A program made the translations under genes and the position numbers. From Flavobacterium flavigenum (GTDB taxonomy: Bacteria; Bacteroidota; Bacteroidia; Flavobacteriales; Flavobacteriaceae), in NCBI RefSeq assembly GCF_027111255.2, contig NZ_CP114285.2, positions 1,922,001 through 1,986,000 on the forward strand: DNA of 64,000 bases. The letters run 5' to 3'. How positions within the stretch are numbered: position 1 is the stretch's first letter; the number at the start of each line of letters is the position of its first letter. Below are positions 27,238 to 34,390 of this stretch, in pieces. The notes below the pieces were generated by a model that was not told the origin of the DNA, made no database searches, and was given only the letters and a program-made list of their open reading frames with translations.

Positions 27238-28077
27238 ATGAAATCATTATTCGACACCGTTTCTTTCAAATGCAGTAAGCTGGTTACCAAAAACTACAGC
27301 ACTTCTTTTTCGCTTGCCGTACACATGCTGGCACCAAGCATTCGCGATGCCATTTACAGCATTTATGGTTTTGTGCGATTTGCTGATGAAATTGTAGATT
27401 CTTTTCATGATTATGAGAAAGAATACCTTATTGACGATTTCGAAAAAGAATATTACAAAGCGATGCAATTAGGAATAAGCCTCAATCCTATTCTTAATTC
27501 TTTTCAGCATACTGTAAAAGAGTATAACATCACAGACGATCTGGTTCAGGCGTTTTTAAAAAGCATGAAACTTGACCTCATCAAATCAAATTATAACACC
27601 CAGACTGAATATGAAGATTACATTTATGGATCAGCGGATGTGGTGGGTTTAATGTGCCTGAAGGTTTTCGTAAAGGGAAATAATCAAAAATACGAGCAGC
27701 TTAAAAATGAAGCGATGCGATTGGGATCAGCTTTTCAAAAAGTGAATTTCCTGCGGGATTTAAAAGACGACAATCTGGTTTTAAACCGAAATTATTTTCC
27801 GGGTGTCAATCTGAATTCATTCGATGAAAATACAAAAACTGCTATCATCAACGAAATCGAAGAAGATTTCAGAGTGGCCTATCAGGGAATCGTTAAACTG
27901 CCAATTGAAGCTAAATTTGGGGTTTACACCGCGTTTATCTATTATAAAAAACTACTGAAAAAGCTTAAAAATACTCCCTGCTCCGAAATTGGAAATTCAA
28001 GAATCCGTGTTTCAAATTATACTAAAGCAGGTCTTTTGGCCCAGTCTTTTGTAACTTACAAATTAAAATTAGTCTAA
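27238..28077 (+). CDS. crtB: phytoene synthase
   Basis: The 279-residue protein belongs to the squalene/phytoene synthase family. The first aspartate-rich site is FADEIVDSF, the second is KVNFLRDLKDD. It condenses two geranylgeranyl diphosphates into phytoene, using Mg2+. It follows crtI by 10 bp and precedes crtZ by 23 bp. Confidence 0.95.
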   Translation: MKSLFDTVSFKCSKLVTKNYSTSFSLAVHMLAPSIRDAIYSIYGFVRFADEIVDSFHDYEKEYLIDDFEKEYYKAMQLGISLNPILNSFQHTVKEYNITDDLVQAFLKSMKLDLIKSNYNTQTEYEDYIYGSADVVGLMCLKVFVKGNNQKYEQLKNEAMRLGSAFQKVNFLRDLKDDNLVLNRNYFPGVNLNSFDENTKTAIINEIEEDFRVAYQGIVKLPIEAKFGVYTAFIYYKKLLKKLKNTPCSEIGNSRIRVSNYTKAGLLAQSFVTYKLKLV

Positions 28078-28100
28078 GGACTCAATCAAAAAAATACAAA

Positions 28101-28541
28101 ATGATTTCTTTTTTAATCTTTTTAGGGGTTTTTCTGTTCATGGAATGCGTTACCTGGCTTACGCACAAATACATTATGCATGGGCTGATGTGGTATTTCC
28201 ACGCAGATCATCACCAGCCAAAATACGAACATACTTTTGAGCGTAATGATATCTTTTTTGTCATTTTCGCCATTCCAAGCATCATTCTTTTTTACTTTGG
28301 AGTCCAGGGCGGTTTCAATTATTTGTTTTTTGTGGCATGTGGCATTACCACTTACGGAATATGCTATTTTCTGATTCACGATGTATTGATCCACCAACGT
28401 TTTAAATGGTTTAAAAACACCAAAAACAGATATCTTATCGGCCTACGAAAAGCACATAAAATCCACCATAAACATTTAGGAAAAGAACACGGCGAATGTT
28501 TCGGAATGTTATTCGTGCCTTTCAAATATTATAAAATGTAG
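28101..28541 (+). CDS. crtZ: beta-carotene hydroxylase (fatty acid hydroxylase superfamily)
   Basis: The 146-residue membrane protein carries the di-iron histidine motifs of CrtZ: HKYIMH, HADHHQPKYEH, HDVLIHQRF and HKIHHKHLGKEHGECFG. It has about four hydrophobic segments. It would hydroxylate beta-ionone rings to give zeaxanthin. A lycopene cyclase (crtY) is needed upstream in the pathway and is not in the window. Confidence 0.93.
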   Translation: MISFLIFLGVFLFMECVTWLTHKYIMHGLMWYFHADHHQPKYEHTFERNDIFFVIFAIPSIILFYFGVQGGFNYLFFVACGITTYGICYFLIHDVLIHQRFKWFKNTKNRYLIGLRKAHKIHHKHLGKEHGECFGMLFVPFKYYKM

Positions 28542-28548
28542 CAAAATT

Positions 28549-28629
28549 TGGGCGTTCCCCAAGGGTCGGGCTTTCCGTTCCCGCTTCCCGATAAAAAATC
28601 GGGAGAGCTCCACTTTAATCCCTAACGCA
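28549..28629 (-). repeat. dispersed structured repeat, family B, copy 1
   Basis: Read on the minus strand this starts TGCGTTAGGGAT and ends GGGGAACGCCCA, sharing both ends with the copy at 57067-57163. The ends pair (GCGTT with AACGC). Between them lies a hairpin, TCCCGAT pairing with ATCGGGA, that differs completely from the other copy. It sits between crtZ and the SRPBCC gene. Confidence 0.75.
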
Positions 28630-28663
28630 TTCGTAAATCAGGAAATTTCCCTAATCCAAGTCT

Positions 28664-29131
28664 ATGAAAATCTATAAACTAGAAACCGTTCAGCATCTTA
28701 ATGCCACTATTGAAGAATGCTGGGACTTTTTCTCAAGTCCTCAAAACCTTCAAACCATCACACCCAAAGACATGAGCTTCGAAATCCAGGATTTTGATGG
28801 AAAGCGCATGTATCCCGGACAAATCATAACCTATACGCTGAAACCTTTGTTCGGAATTAAAATGAATTGGGTAACCATCATTACCGTTTCTCAGGAAAAC
28901 CAGTATTTCATAGACGAACAACGTTTCGGTCCTTACGCTTTATGGCATCACAAACACTTTTTTGAACCGGCAGAAAATGGCGGAACTAAAATGACCGACA
29001 TCGTGCATTATGCCATTCCATTTGGATTTCTCGGACAAATCATGAATACGTTAGTGGTAAATAAAAAGATCAGGGGCATCTTTGATTTTCGTCGTACCAA
29101 AATCGACGAATTGTTCAATTCGAAATTATAA
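28664..29131 (+). CDS. SRPBCC-family protein
   Basis: The 155-residue protein starts KIYKLETVQHLNATIEECWDFFSSP and continues with ITPKDMSFEIQ, the usual opening of SRPBCC ligand-binding proteins found next to carotenoid and photolyase genes. It has no signal peptide. The lipid or pigment ligand and the reaction, if any, are unknown. It lies between crtZ and the photolyase gene on the same strand. Confidence 0.85.
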   Translation: MKIYKLETVQHLNATIEECWDFFSSPQNLQTITPKDMSFEIQDFDGKRMYPGQIITYTLKPLFGIKMNWVTIITVSQENQYFIDEQRFGPYALWHHKHFFEPAENGGTKMTDIVHYAIPFGFLGQIMNTLVVNKKIRGIFDFRRTKIDELFNSKL

Positions 29132-29148
29132 TTGCAAACTTTATGTTT

Positions 29149-29282
29149 AAACACATGGAAACATAGATTCAATTTGTGCTTAAAGGCGTTTCACTTTTAT
29201 AAAAACACATAGTTATGTGTTGAGAAATGTGTTTCTCTTTTTACACCCTCTTGAAAATCAAAATCTATGTATCTATGTGTTA
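29149..29282. repeat. imperfect inverted repeat with internal palindrome (family D)
   Basis: The left arm at 29149-29169 (AAACACATGGAAACATAGAT...) and the right arm at 29262-29282 match as reverse complements at 18 of 21 positions. In between, AACACATA (29204-29211) and TATGTGTT (29214-29221) form a perfect 8-bp palindrome. The whole 134-bp unit fills the gap before the photolyase gene. Similar ACATAG/CTATGT repeats are known to me from other Flavobacterium intergenic regions. Confidence 0.7.
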
Positions 29283-29308
29283 AAAAATAAACAGTGAAAA
29301 CCCATATA

Positions 29309-30604
29309 ATGGCAAAACAAAAAGTTACTTTTTTCTGGTTCCGACGCGATTTGCGTTTAGAAGACAATACTGGATTATTTCACGCCTTACAATCCGGTTT
29401 TCCTGTTATTCCGCTTTTTATTTTTGATGACTCAATTCTGGAAAGCCTCCCAAAAAATGATGCCAGAGTGAATTTCATCTATGATTCACTTGAAAAGATA
29501 AACACTGAATTGCATGCTGTACCATCTTCAATCTTAATCAAAAAAGGAAACACTAAAAACGTCTGGCAGTCACTTATCGAAGAATTTGATATTCAAACTG
29601 TTTTCTTCAACAAAGATTACGAACCTTATGCCATTAAGCGTGATTTAGCCATTACCAAAGTATTAAAAGAAAACAATATTGAATCTTTCTCCTTCAAAGA
29701 TCACGTTATTTTTGAAGAAAAAGAAATCACAAAAACTGATGGTCTCCCATATACAGTTTACACACCCTACAAAAACAAATGGCTGGAGAAATATAAAATG
29801 GCAGGACAAGTTCCTGAATACGATACCAAACCATTATTGAGCAACTTTGCGAAAACTTCATGTCCATTTCCTGCATTACCTGAAATTGGTTTTGAAAGAA
29901 GCTCGATAAAAGTCCAGCCACACAACTTAAGCCAGATTGGAAATTATAAAGAAACCCGTGATTTCCCGGCTTTAGACAGTACTTCGTATCTTTCACCGCA
30001 TTTGCGTTTTGGAACCGTTAGTATTCGGAAATTAGTGAATTGGGCCAACCGAAAAAACCAGATTTTTTTGAGCGAATTAATCTGGAGGGAATTCTTTATT
30101 CAGATTCTGTTTAGCTTTCCGAAATGTGTCAATCACAATTTCAAACCAGCTTATGACGGAATTGAGTGGCGCAATAACGAAGACGATTTCAAGCGCTGGT
30201 GCTCCGGAACAACAGGTTATCCCATGGTCGATGCCGGAATGCGTCAACTCAACGAGACCGGTTATATGCACAATCGCGTACGTATGGTGGTAGCGAGTTT
30301 TTTATGCAAACATCTATTGATCAACTGGCAATGGGGCGAAGCTTATTTTGCAGAGAAATTATTAGATTTTGAATTAGCCTCCAACGTTGGCAACTGGCAA
30401 TGGGCAGCCGGAACGGGCTGTGATGCTGCTCCGTATTTCAGGGTTTTTAATCCGGAAATCCAGCAAAAGAAATTCGACGAAAAAGGAACCTACATCCGCA
30501 AATGGATTCCTGAATTTGATTTGGGTTATAATGAACCAATGATTGATCATGCTTTTGCGAGGGATCGTGCAATTGCGACTTACAAGACGGGGATTTTGAA
30601 GTAA
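29309..30604 (+). CDS. phrB: deoxyribodipyrimidine photolyase/cryptochrome family protein
   Basis: The start was set at the ATG at 29309 (MAKQKVTFFWFRRDLRLEDN); the longer frame uses a GTG at 29294. The 431-residue protein has an N-terminal alpha/beta antenna-binding domain and a C-terminal FAD domain with WREFFIQILFSFP, GYPMVDAGMRQLNETGYMHNR and GNWQWAAGTGCDAAPYFRVF. The Trp-rich FAD motif and DAAPYFR match class I CPD photolyases. It splits UV dimers with blue light. Placement after carotenoid genes fits a photoprotection cluster. Confidence 0.93.
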   Translation: MAKQKVTFFWFRRDLRLEDNTGLFHALQSGFPVIPLFIFDDSILESLPKNDARVNFIYDSLEKINTELHAVPSSILIKKGNTKNVWQSLIEEFDIQTVFFNKDYEPYAIKRDLAITKVLKENNIESFSFKDHVIFEEKEITKTDGLPYTVYTPYKNKWLEKYKMAGQVPEYDTKPLLSNFAKTSCPFPALPEIGFERSSIKVQPHNLSQIGNYKETRDFPALDSTSYLSPHLRFGTVSIRKLVNWANRKNQIFLSELIWREFFIQILFSFPKCVNHNFKPAYDGIEWRNNEDDFKRWCSGTTGYPMVDAGMRQLNETGYMHNRVRMVVASFLCKHLLINWQWGEAYFAEKLLDFELASNVGNWQWAAGTGCDAAPYFRVFNPEIQQKKFDEKGTYIRKWIPEFDLGYNEPMIDHAFARDRAIATYKTGILK

Positions 30605-30737
30605 TGTTACCTTGTTATTTTCGACTTATGAAAAATGAGTATTTCAGTGAAATGCAAAATTGTTAATATAAAATACAAAACCAACTTCCCATTAAGTTTA
30701 TTGCCTCAAATCCGTTGTAGCTTTTAATAGTTCGTTT

Positions 30738-31184
30738 TTATTTTTTAACAAGGAATCTCAGTTTTTCTTTTTTAAATTGATATTCAATTTCCTCAAAATT
30801 TCTATTTTCAATTATTTCTCTTTCTTTGATGTCAATAATAAAACTTACTTTAGTAATCCAAGTATTAGAAACATTTGAAAAGTCAGAGTCAATTTCTTTT
30901 TCATCAGAGTCAATTTCAATTTCATAATCTTTGGTCAGTAAGGTTATTTTAGTTCCACGAGATGTTTTTAAATTCAAATGACTCAGAATTGTAGAATTCA
31001 TAAATAAAAATCCATTTAATTCCTGAAAGTCTAACCAAAATTGACCTTGTTTTGATTCTGCAATTTTAATACCTGAAATATTTTTAATTTTCTCTTCAGT
31101 GTGAGTATCAACGTGTAATTTTTCAATTGCCCTAATATTTCCAAGAGCTGCTAAAATTTCATCTTTTTTTCTTAAAATATTCAT
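30738..31184 (-). CDS. hypothetical protein
   Basis: The 148-residue protein is Ile/Lys/Glu-rich, has no signal peptide and starts MNILRKKDEILAALGNIRAIEK. It appears helical at the N-terminus and beta-rich afterwards (TKITLLTKDYEIEIDSDEK). No family is recognised. It follows the broken antitoxin-like gene by 29 bp, in the place where a toxin gene would stand, but it does not look like a RelE/ParE toxin. Confidence 0.6.
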   Translation of the reverse strand: MNILRKKDEILAALGNIRAIEKLHVDTHTEEKIKNISGIKIAESKQGQFWLDFQELNGFLFMNSTILSHLNLKTSRGTKITLLTKDYEIEIDSDEKEIDSDFSNVSNTWITKVSFIIDIKEREIIENRNFEEIEYQFKKEKLRFLVKK

Positions 31185-31213
31185 TTACTCGATTTTTATT
31201 TTTAGTAAAAACT

Positions 31214-31470
31214 CTAAAAGTTAATAGAAATGATTTTATCCCATTTTTCTATTTCGGAAATTAGTTTACTGTTCTCGGTCAGTTTTCCATTTTCAGAATC
31301 TTCGGCTGACTTATCAATTCTTTTCTGAAACTCTTTTATTGTCATTGGTTTCAACTCACAACTATTTTGTTTTTTTTCTGTAATAGTTTTTCTAAATGAG
31401 AAATTGCTTTCTCACTTTCTAGTTTGAGAAAATCTTTTATAAAATTTAATTTTCGAGTTTGCAAATCCAT
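31214..31470 (-). pseudogene. antitoxin-like gene split by a frameshift in an A8 run
   Basis: Two short minus-strand ORFs lie end to end. The first (31351-31470, 39 aa) starts MDLQTRKLNFIKDFLKLE; the second (31214-31345, 43 aa) starts MTIKEFQKRIDKSAEDSENG. Together they match the plan of about 75-residue Bacteroidota antitoxin-like proteins, in which the second part follows a -ELKPM- linker. Here CELKPMTIKEF is readable in the -1 frame directly upstream of the second ORF. The break falls on A AAA AAC (A8 run, 31370-31377). One lost A, or -1 slippage, would explain it. No cognate toxin gene is adjacent. Confidence 0.6.
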
Positions 31471-31696
31471 TTTTTCTGTCTTTCTTTTTTCTAAACTACA
31501 AATTAACTTTAAACGATTGTTTTATTTTATACAGATTTTGCCAAACCAGAGTTTTGGCGTATATCTTTTTTGACTCGTCATAAGATACTAAACTCAATCT
31601 GTCTGTCGTTTGTAACTAATGCCTATTTTAAAACGAGTTTCATTGTTCGTGCTACGCACGCAACGAAATTATAGCTGTTAACAGTAGTAATTTCTT

Positions 31697-32425
31697 TCAA
31701 AATCTACTGTCAATTTCAACATCTCTATTGAGTCCATTTAGTAGGTTTTCAAATGCTTCATTTGGTGTCTTTCCACCTGTCAATTTATATATTAAACTCT
31801 TAATATTGAATTTACAATAAACTCCTTTTCTTGGATTATATAAGCCTGCAAATTTCCAATTTTCTTCTCCGCTTACTTGTCTTAAAGCGATGTAAATAAA
31901 TAGTTGTTTTAAGTCACTTGATTTGAAATTTCTGTTTACTGTTTTTATCTCAAATAATGAATCTCCAATTGAAATGTCTGCAAACAAATCAGGTATAAAG
32001 CTATATCCTTTTAACTTTGGCTTGAATATGACGTCTTTTCCGCCCAATTTTTCAATAAATTCAAGTGTGTTGTCTGCGATAGAAATTATTTCTAGTTTCT
32101 CGATTTCTGAAATACTTAAATCATTTTCAGAATAATTGCCAGACCTCCAAATACTTCTTGCGGTTTCTTCTATAATTATATCTTGTTCCTTTTCGGTGAA
32201 TGCGTTCAAAGGAGTTACCTTGTTCAAAAAGGCAAATTCAGAAAGGTTAAAAGCAGCTTCTGAAACTAAATCATACCTTACTTCATCTAAAGCAATTACT
32301 TGTTTTGCATTTATCGCTGTAATTTGGGTATCATTAAACACGCGAATGAAAGTTGGTGTAAGTAATGGAAAATGCTGTTTCCATATTGCACTGAATTTTT
32401 CAGATATATCTCTTTCACTTATCAT
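31697..32425 (-). CDS. PD-(D/E)XK nuclease-like partner of the reverse transcriptase
   Basis: The 242-residue protein has a clear PD-(D/E)XK signature: Asp 146 in FIPDLFADISIG, Glu 159 and Lys 161 in LFEIKTV, and a following helix with Gln 174 (DLKQLFIYIAL). The N-terminal 130 residues are helical and unrecognised. The start codon overlaps the stop region of the reverse transcriptase gene by 4 bp (32422-32425), so the two are coupled and probably work together. No signal peptide or membrane segment is present. A role in phage defence is inferred from the pairing; the catalytic residues are seen directly. Confidence 0.8.
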   Translation of the reverse strand: MISERDISEKFSAIWKQHFPLLTPTFIRVFNDTQITAINAKQVIALDEVRYDLVSEAAFNLSEFAFLNKVTPLNAFTEKEQDIIIEETARSIWRSGNYSENDLSISEIEKLEIISIADNTLEFIEKLGGKDVIFKPKLKGYSFIPDLFADISIGDSLFEIKTVNRNFKSSDLKQLFIYIALRQVSGEENWKFAGLYNPRKGVYCKFNIKSLIYKLTGGKTPNEAFENLLNGLNRDVEIDSRF

Positions 32426-34014
32426 ACTAATATGTTTTGATTAGCTTGTTTTCTCATAGCACACCAGTCTCTAAAAAGTTTTTCTTCCTTACTGAATAGT
32501 TTTTTGTTATCGCCTCTCCAATGATTACCCTCATCATCTAAGAAATATGATGCATAAATAACTGCTCTTCTTTCCCAAGCCGTCAATGTTGTAAAGTTGT
32601 TTTTTATATCAACAAGCCAATAATGACAGTTCCAATTTGACATTGCAATAATTATTTGCCTCTTAATAAAGTGGTTTATTGGCATTTCAAATAGTTTGAC
32701 GAACAAATACTCTTTTTCAGCTGAGTGTCTTATAGATAATATTTGTATGATATAACTGATATTCATTTCTATTTTAGTTAGAAAACTTTCAATGTTGAAT
32801 AAGTTAATTAGTGAGCTATCAACCAAATCTTTACCCTCATTAATCAAGTCATCATAAACACTTCTTACAGATCGCATAATTGAAGTGAAAACAGGAGAGA
32901 GTGTTACCAAATTATTTTGGTCAAGTAAAATTTTTACTGCTTGCACTTGATTTTCAGGTATCAATGCTTTTATAGCGTTGATAGCTTGCTTTGTAACCGT
33001 TTGGTCAATTCTCGTTTTGTTAACCTCTCTAGAAAGAATACCGATAATATCAATTTCTCTTACGGCTTCCTTTAGAGTTTCATAATCTTCGACTGCTGTA
33101 GCTGAGTAAGGGTCGAATCGTATCGAAATATTTAGTAGTTTTTGTTCATCTTCTGCAACTTCCGAATTTGGTTGTGGGTCAAGAAATAGGTGTATTTCTT
33201 TGAATTCTTCGGATGCCATAATTTTAGTTTTATCTTTTTGCAATCCAAGTTGGTCGTTAGATAACTTTTCAGAAAGCAGAATTAGTTTTTTATATGCATC
33301 AGATTCACTTTCACAAAATATTGTGTAGTCATCTGCATACCTGCAAAAAACAACTCCTTTTGATTTTAAATGTTTGTCTGTATGATTAAGAGCGAGTTCT
33401 GCTAAAATTCTTGAAGCAGGACCACCAACTGGAAGTCCATAAGAAATTGTTCCAGAGAACTTGCTAAGTATTTTCATTATTTTGCCTTGAACTTTGTTGT
33501 TTGGGTCAATTCGTTTTAATTCATTCTCTAATTTATGATGGTTAATTCTGGGATAAAAATTTGATATGTCAGTTTGTAAAACATAGTTGTAATTTTTCGA
33601 ATACTCAATGCACTGTTTTTTATAATCTATCCAAGTAGTATCCTTGAATAATGACCCAGTTGATTCATTCCATTGATAACGATATGAGAATACATTTTTT
33701 TCTTGTTCATTTAGTCTTTTGTTTTCAATGTCTTCAGCTATTGATATAACAAGTCCTAAGAAATATGCATTCCAAAAAGGTTCAATTAATGTTGCTTGTC
33801 TGAAGCCATAATATCCAACTTGGCTTAGTTCAACTATAGTCAAAGGTGGCGATTGTGCAATTGCTTCATCAATATTATTGTGATAAGCCTCTAAAATATC
33901 TAGAGTTTCTTCCAACTTTTGTTCAAAAAGATTTCGTTCAAATGGAAACGGGAAAATGTCTGTGTCACCGTGTCGAACTATATTTTCCAATGCTTTTTTA
34001 AAATTGTCTCTCAT
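32422..34014 (-). CDS. reverse transcriptase, unknown-group/defence type
   Basis: The 530-residue protein has the RT palm motifs: motif A QTDISNFYPRIN (Asp 149), motif B YGLPVGGPASRILAELAL (192-208), motif C RYADD (Asp 228 and 229), motif D LGLQKDKTKI and motif E IHLFLD. An N-terminal 140-residue region and a C-terminal 250-residue helical region flank them. There is no maturase or HNH domain, so it is not a group II intron protein. The GLPVGGPASRILAE form of motif B and helical C-terminal part resemble the Abi/UG-type (DRT) reverse transcriptases used in phage defence. The subclass was not determined. Confidence 0.85.
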   Translation of the reverse strand: MRDNFKKALENIVRHGDTDIFPFPFERNLFEQKLEETLDILEAYHNNIDEAIAQSPPLTIVELSQVGYYGFRQATLIEPFWNAYFLGLVISIAEDIENKRLNEQEKNVFSYRYQWNESTGSLFKDTTWIDYKKQCIEYSKNYNYVLQTDISNFYPRINHHKLENELKRIDPNNKVQGKIMKILSKFSGTISYGLPVGGPASRILAELALNHTDKHLKSKGVVFCRYADDYTIFCESESDAYKKLILLSEKLSNDQLGLQKDKTKIMASEEFKEIHLFLDPQPNSEVAEDEQKLLNISIRFDPYSATAVEDYETLKEAVREIDIIGILSREVNKTRIDQTVTKQAINAIKALIPENQVQAVKILLDQNNLVTLSPVFTSIMRSVRSVYDDLINEGKDLVDSSLINLFNIESFLTKIEMNISYIIQILSIRHSAEKEYLFVKLFEMPINHFIKRQIIIAMSNWNCHYWLVDIKNNFTTLTAWERRAVIYASYFLDDEGNHWRGDNKKLFSKEEKLFRDWCAMRKQANQNILV

Positions 34015-34267
34015 TTATCTTGATGTATTGTGGTCGTCTTTAAAATTGGTGCTAACTCATTTATATCAGCCATAAAATGACTTAAATAAACTTATTTTGT
34101 GTTCGCTTTGTGCCATAAATTGCTTAGCGAATATAGGAAAAACTTTCATAAATCTTTAAATATAATTTTATACCTCAGAGAACTTCTATACCGTTTAGCC
34201 TGACCGCTATTTTAATTTCAACAAATGGATTATTAACACTAAAAATATACTTATGAAACCTAAACCC
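34015..34267. other. 253-bp non-coding region upstream of the reverse transcriptase
   Basis: No ORF was found. Read on the minus strand, this is the leader of the RT gene. It contains an inverted repeat TTCGCT (34102-34107) with AGCGAA (34126-34131). No clean TAnnTTTG box is present. Some defence RTs use a non-coding RNA encoded next to them, so a template RNA here is possible but unproven. Confidence 0.4.
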
Positions 34268-34387
34268 CTAGCCCAGATGGAAACGGCATCCTTTTGTGGC
34301 GGTCCCGATAACTATCGGGAGCAAACAAAAGATACAGTGTACAGCTGGACACGAGCGATATCGAACTGACGAAGTAAATAGCTCCTG
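34268..34387. repeat. dispersed structured repeat, family A, copy 1
   Basis: Begins CTAGCCCAGATGGAAACGGC and ends TAGCTCCTG, with both ends shared with the copy at 53451-53530. The base pairs CTAG-CCAG with CTGG and TAG. The centre carries TTTTGT/ACAAAA and a hairpin TCCCGATA/TATCGGGA. A 25-nt extra segment lies near the right end. It abuts the stop codon of the SDR gene. Confidence 0.75.
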
Positions 34388-34390
34388 AAA

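Noticed and set aside
31620..31690. attC-like site or transposon end near CGTGCTACGCACG
   Set aside because: A hairpin with bulges exists, but no integrase, matching second end or R-box pair was found.
32422..34014. Group II intron or classic retron
   Set aside because: There is no maturase or HNH domain and no intron ends. The flanks show no recognisable msr/msd pair. A new ncRNA is left open as a separate observation.
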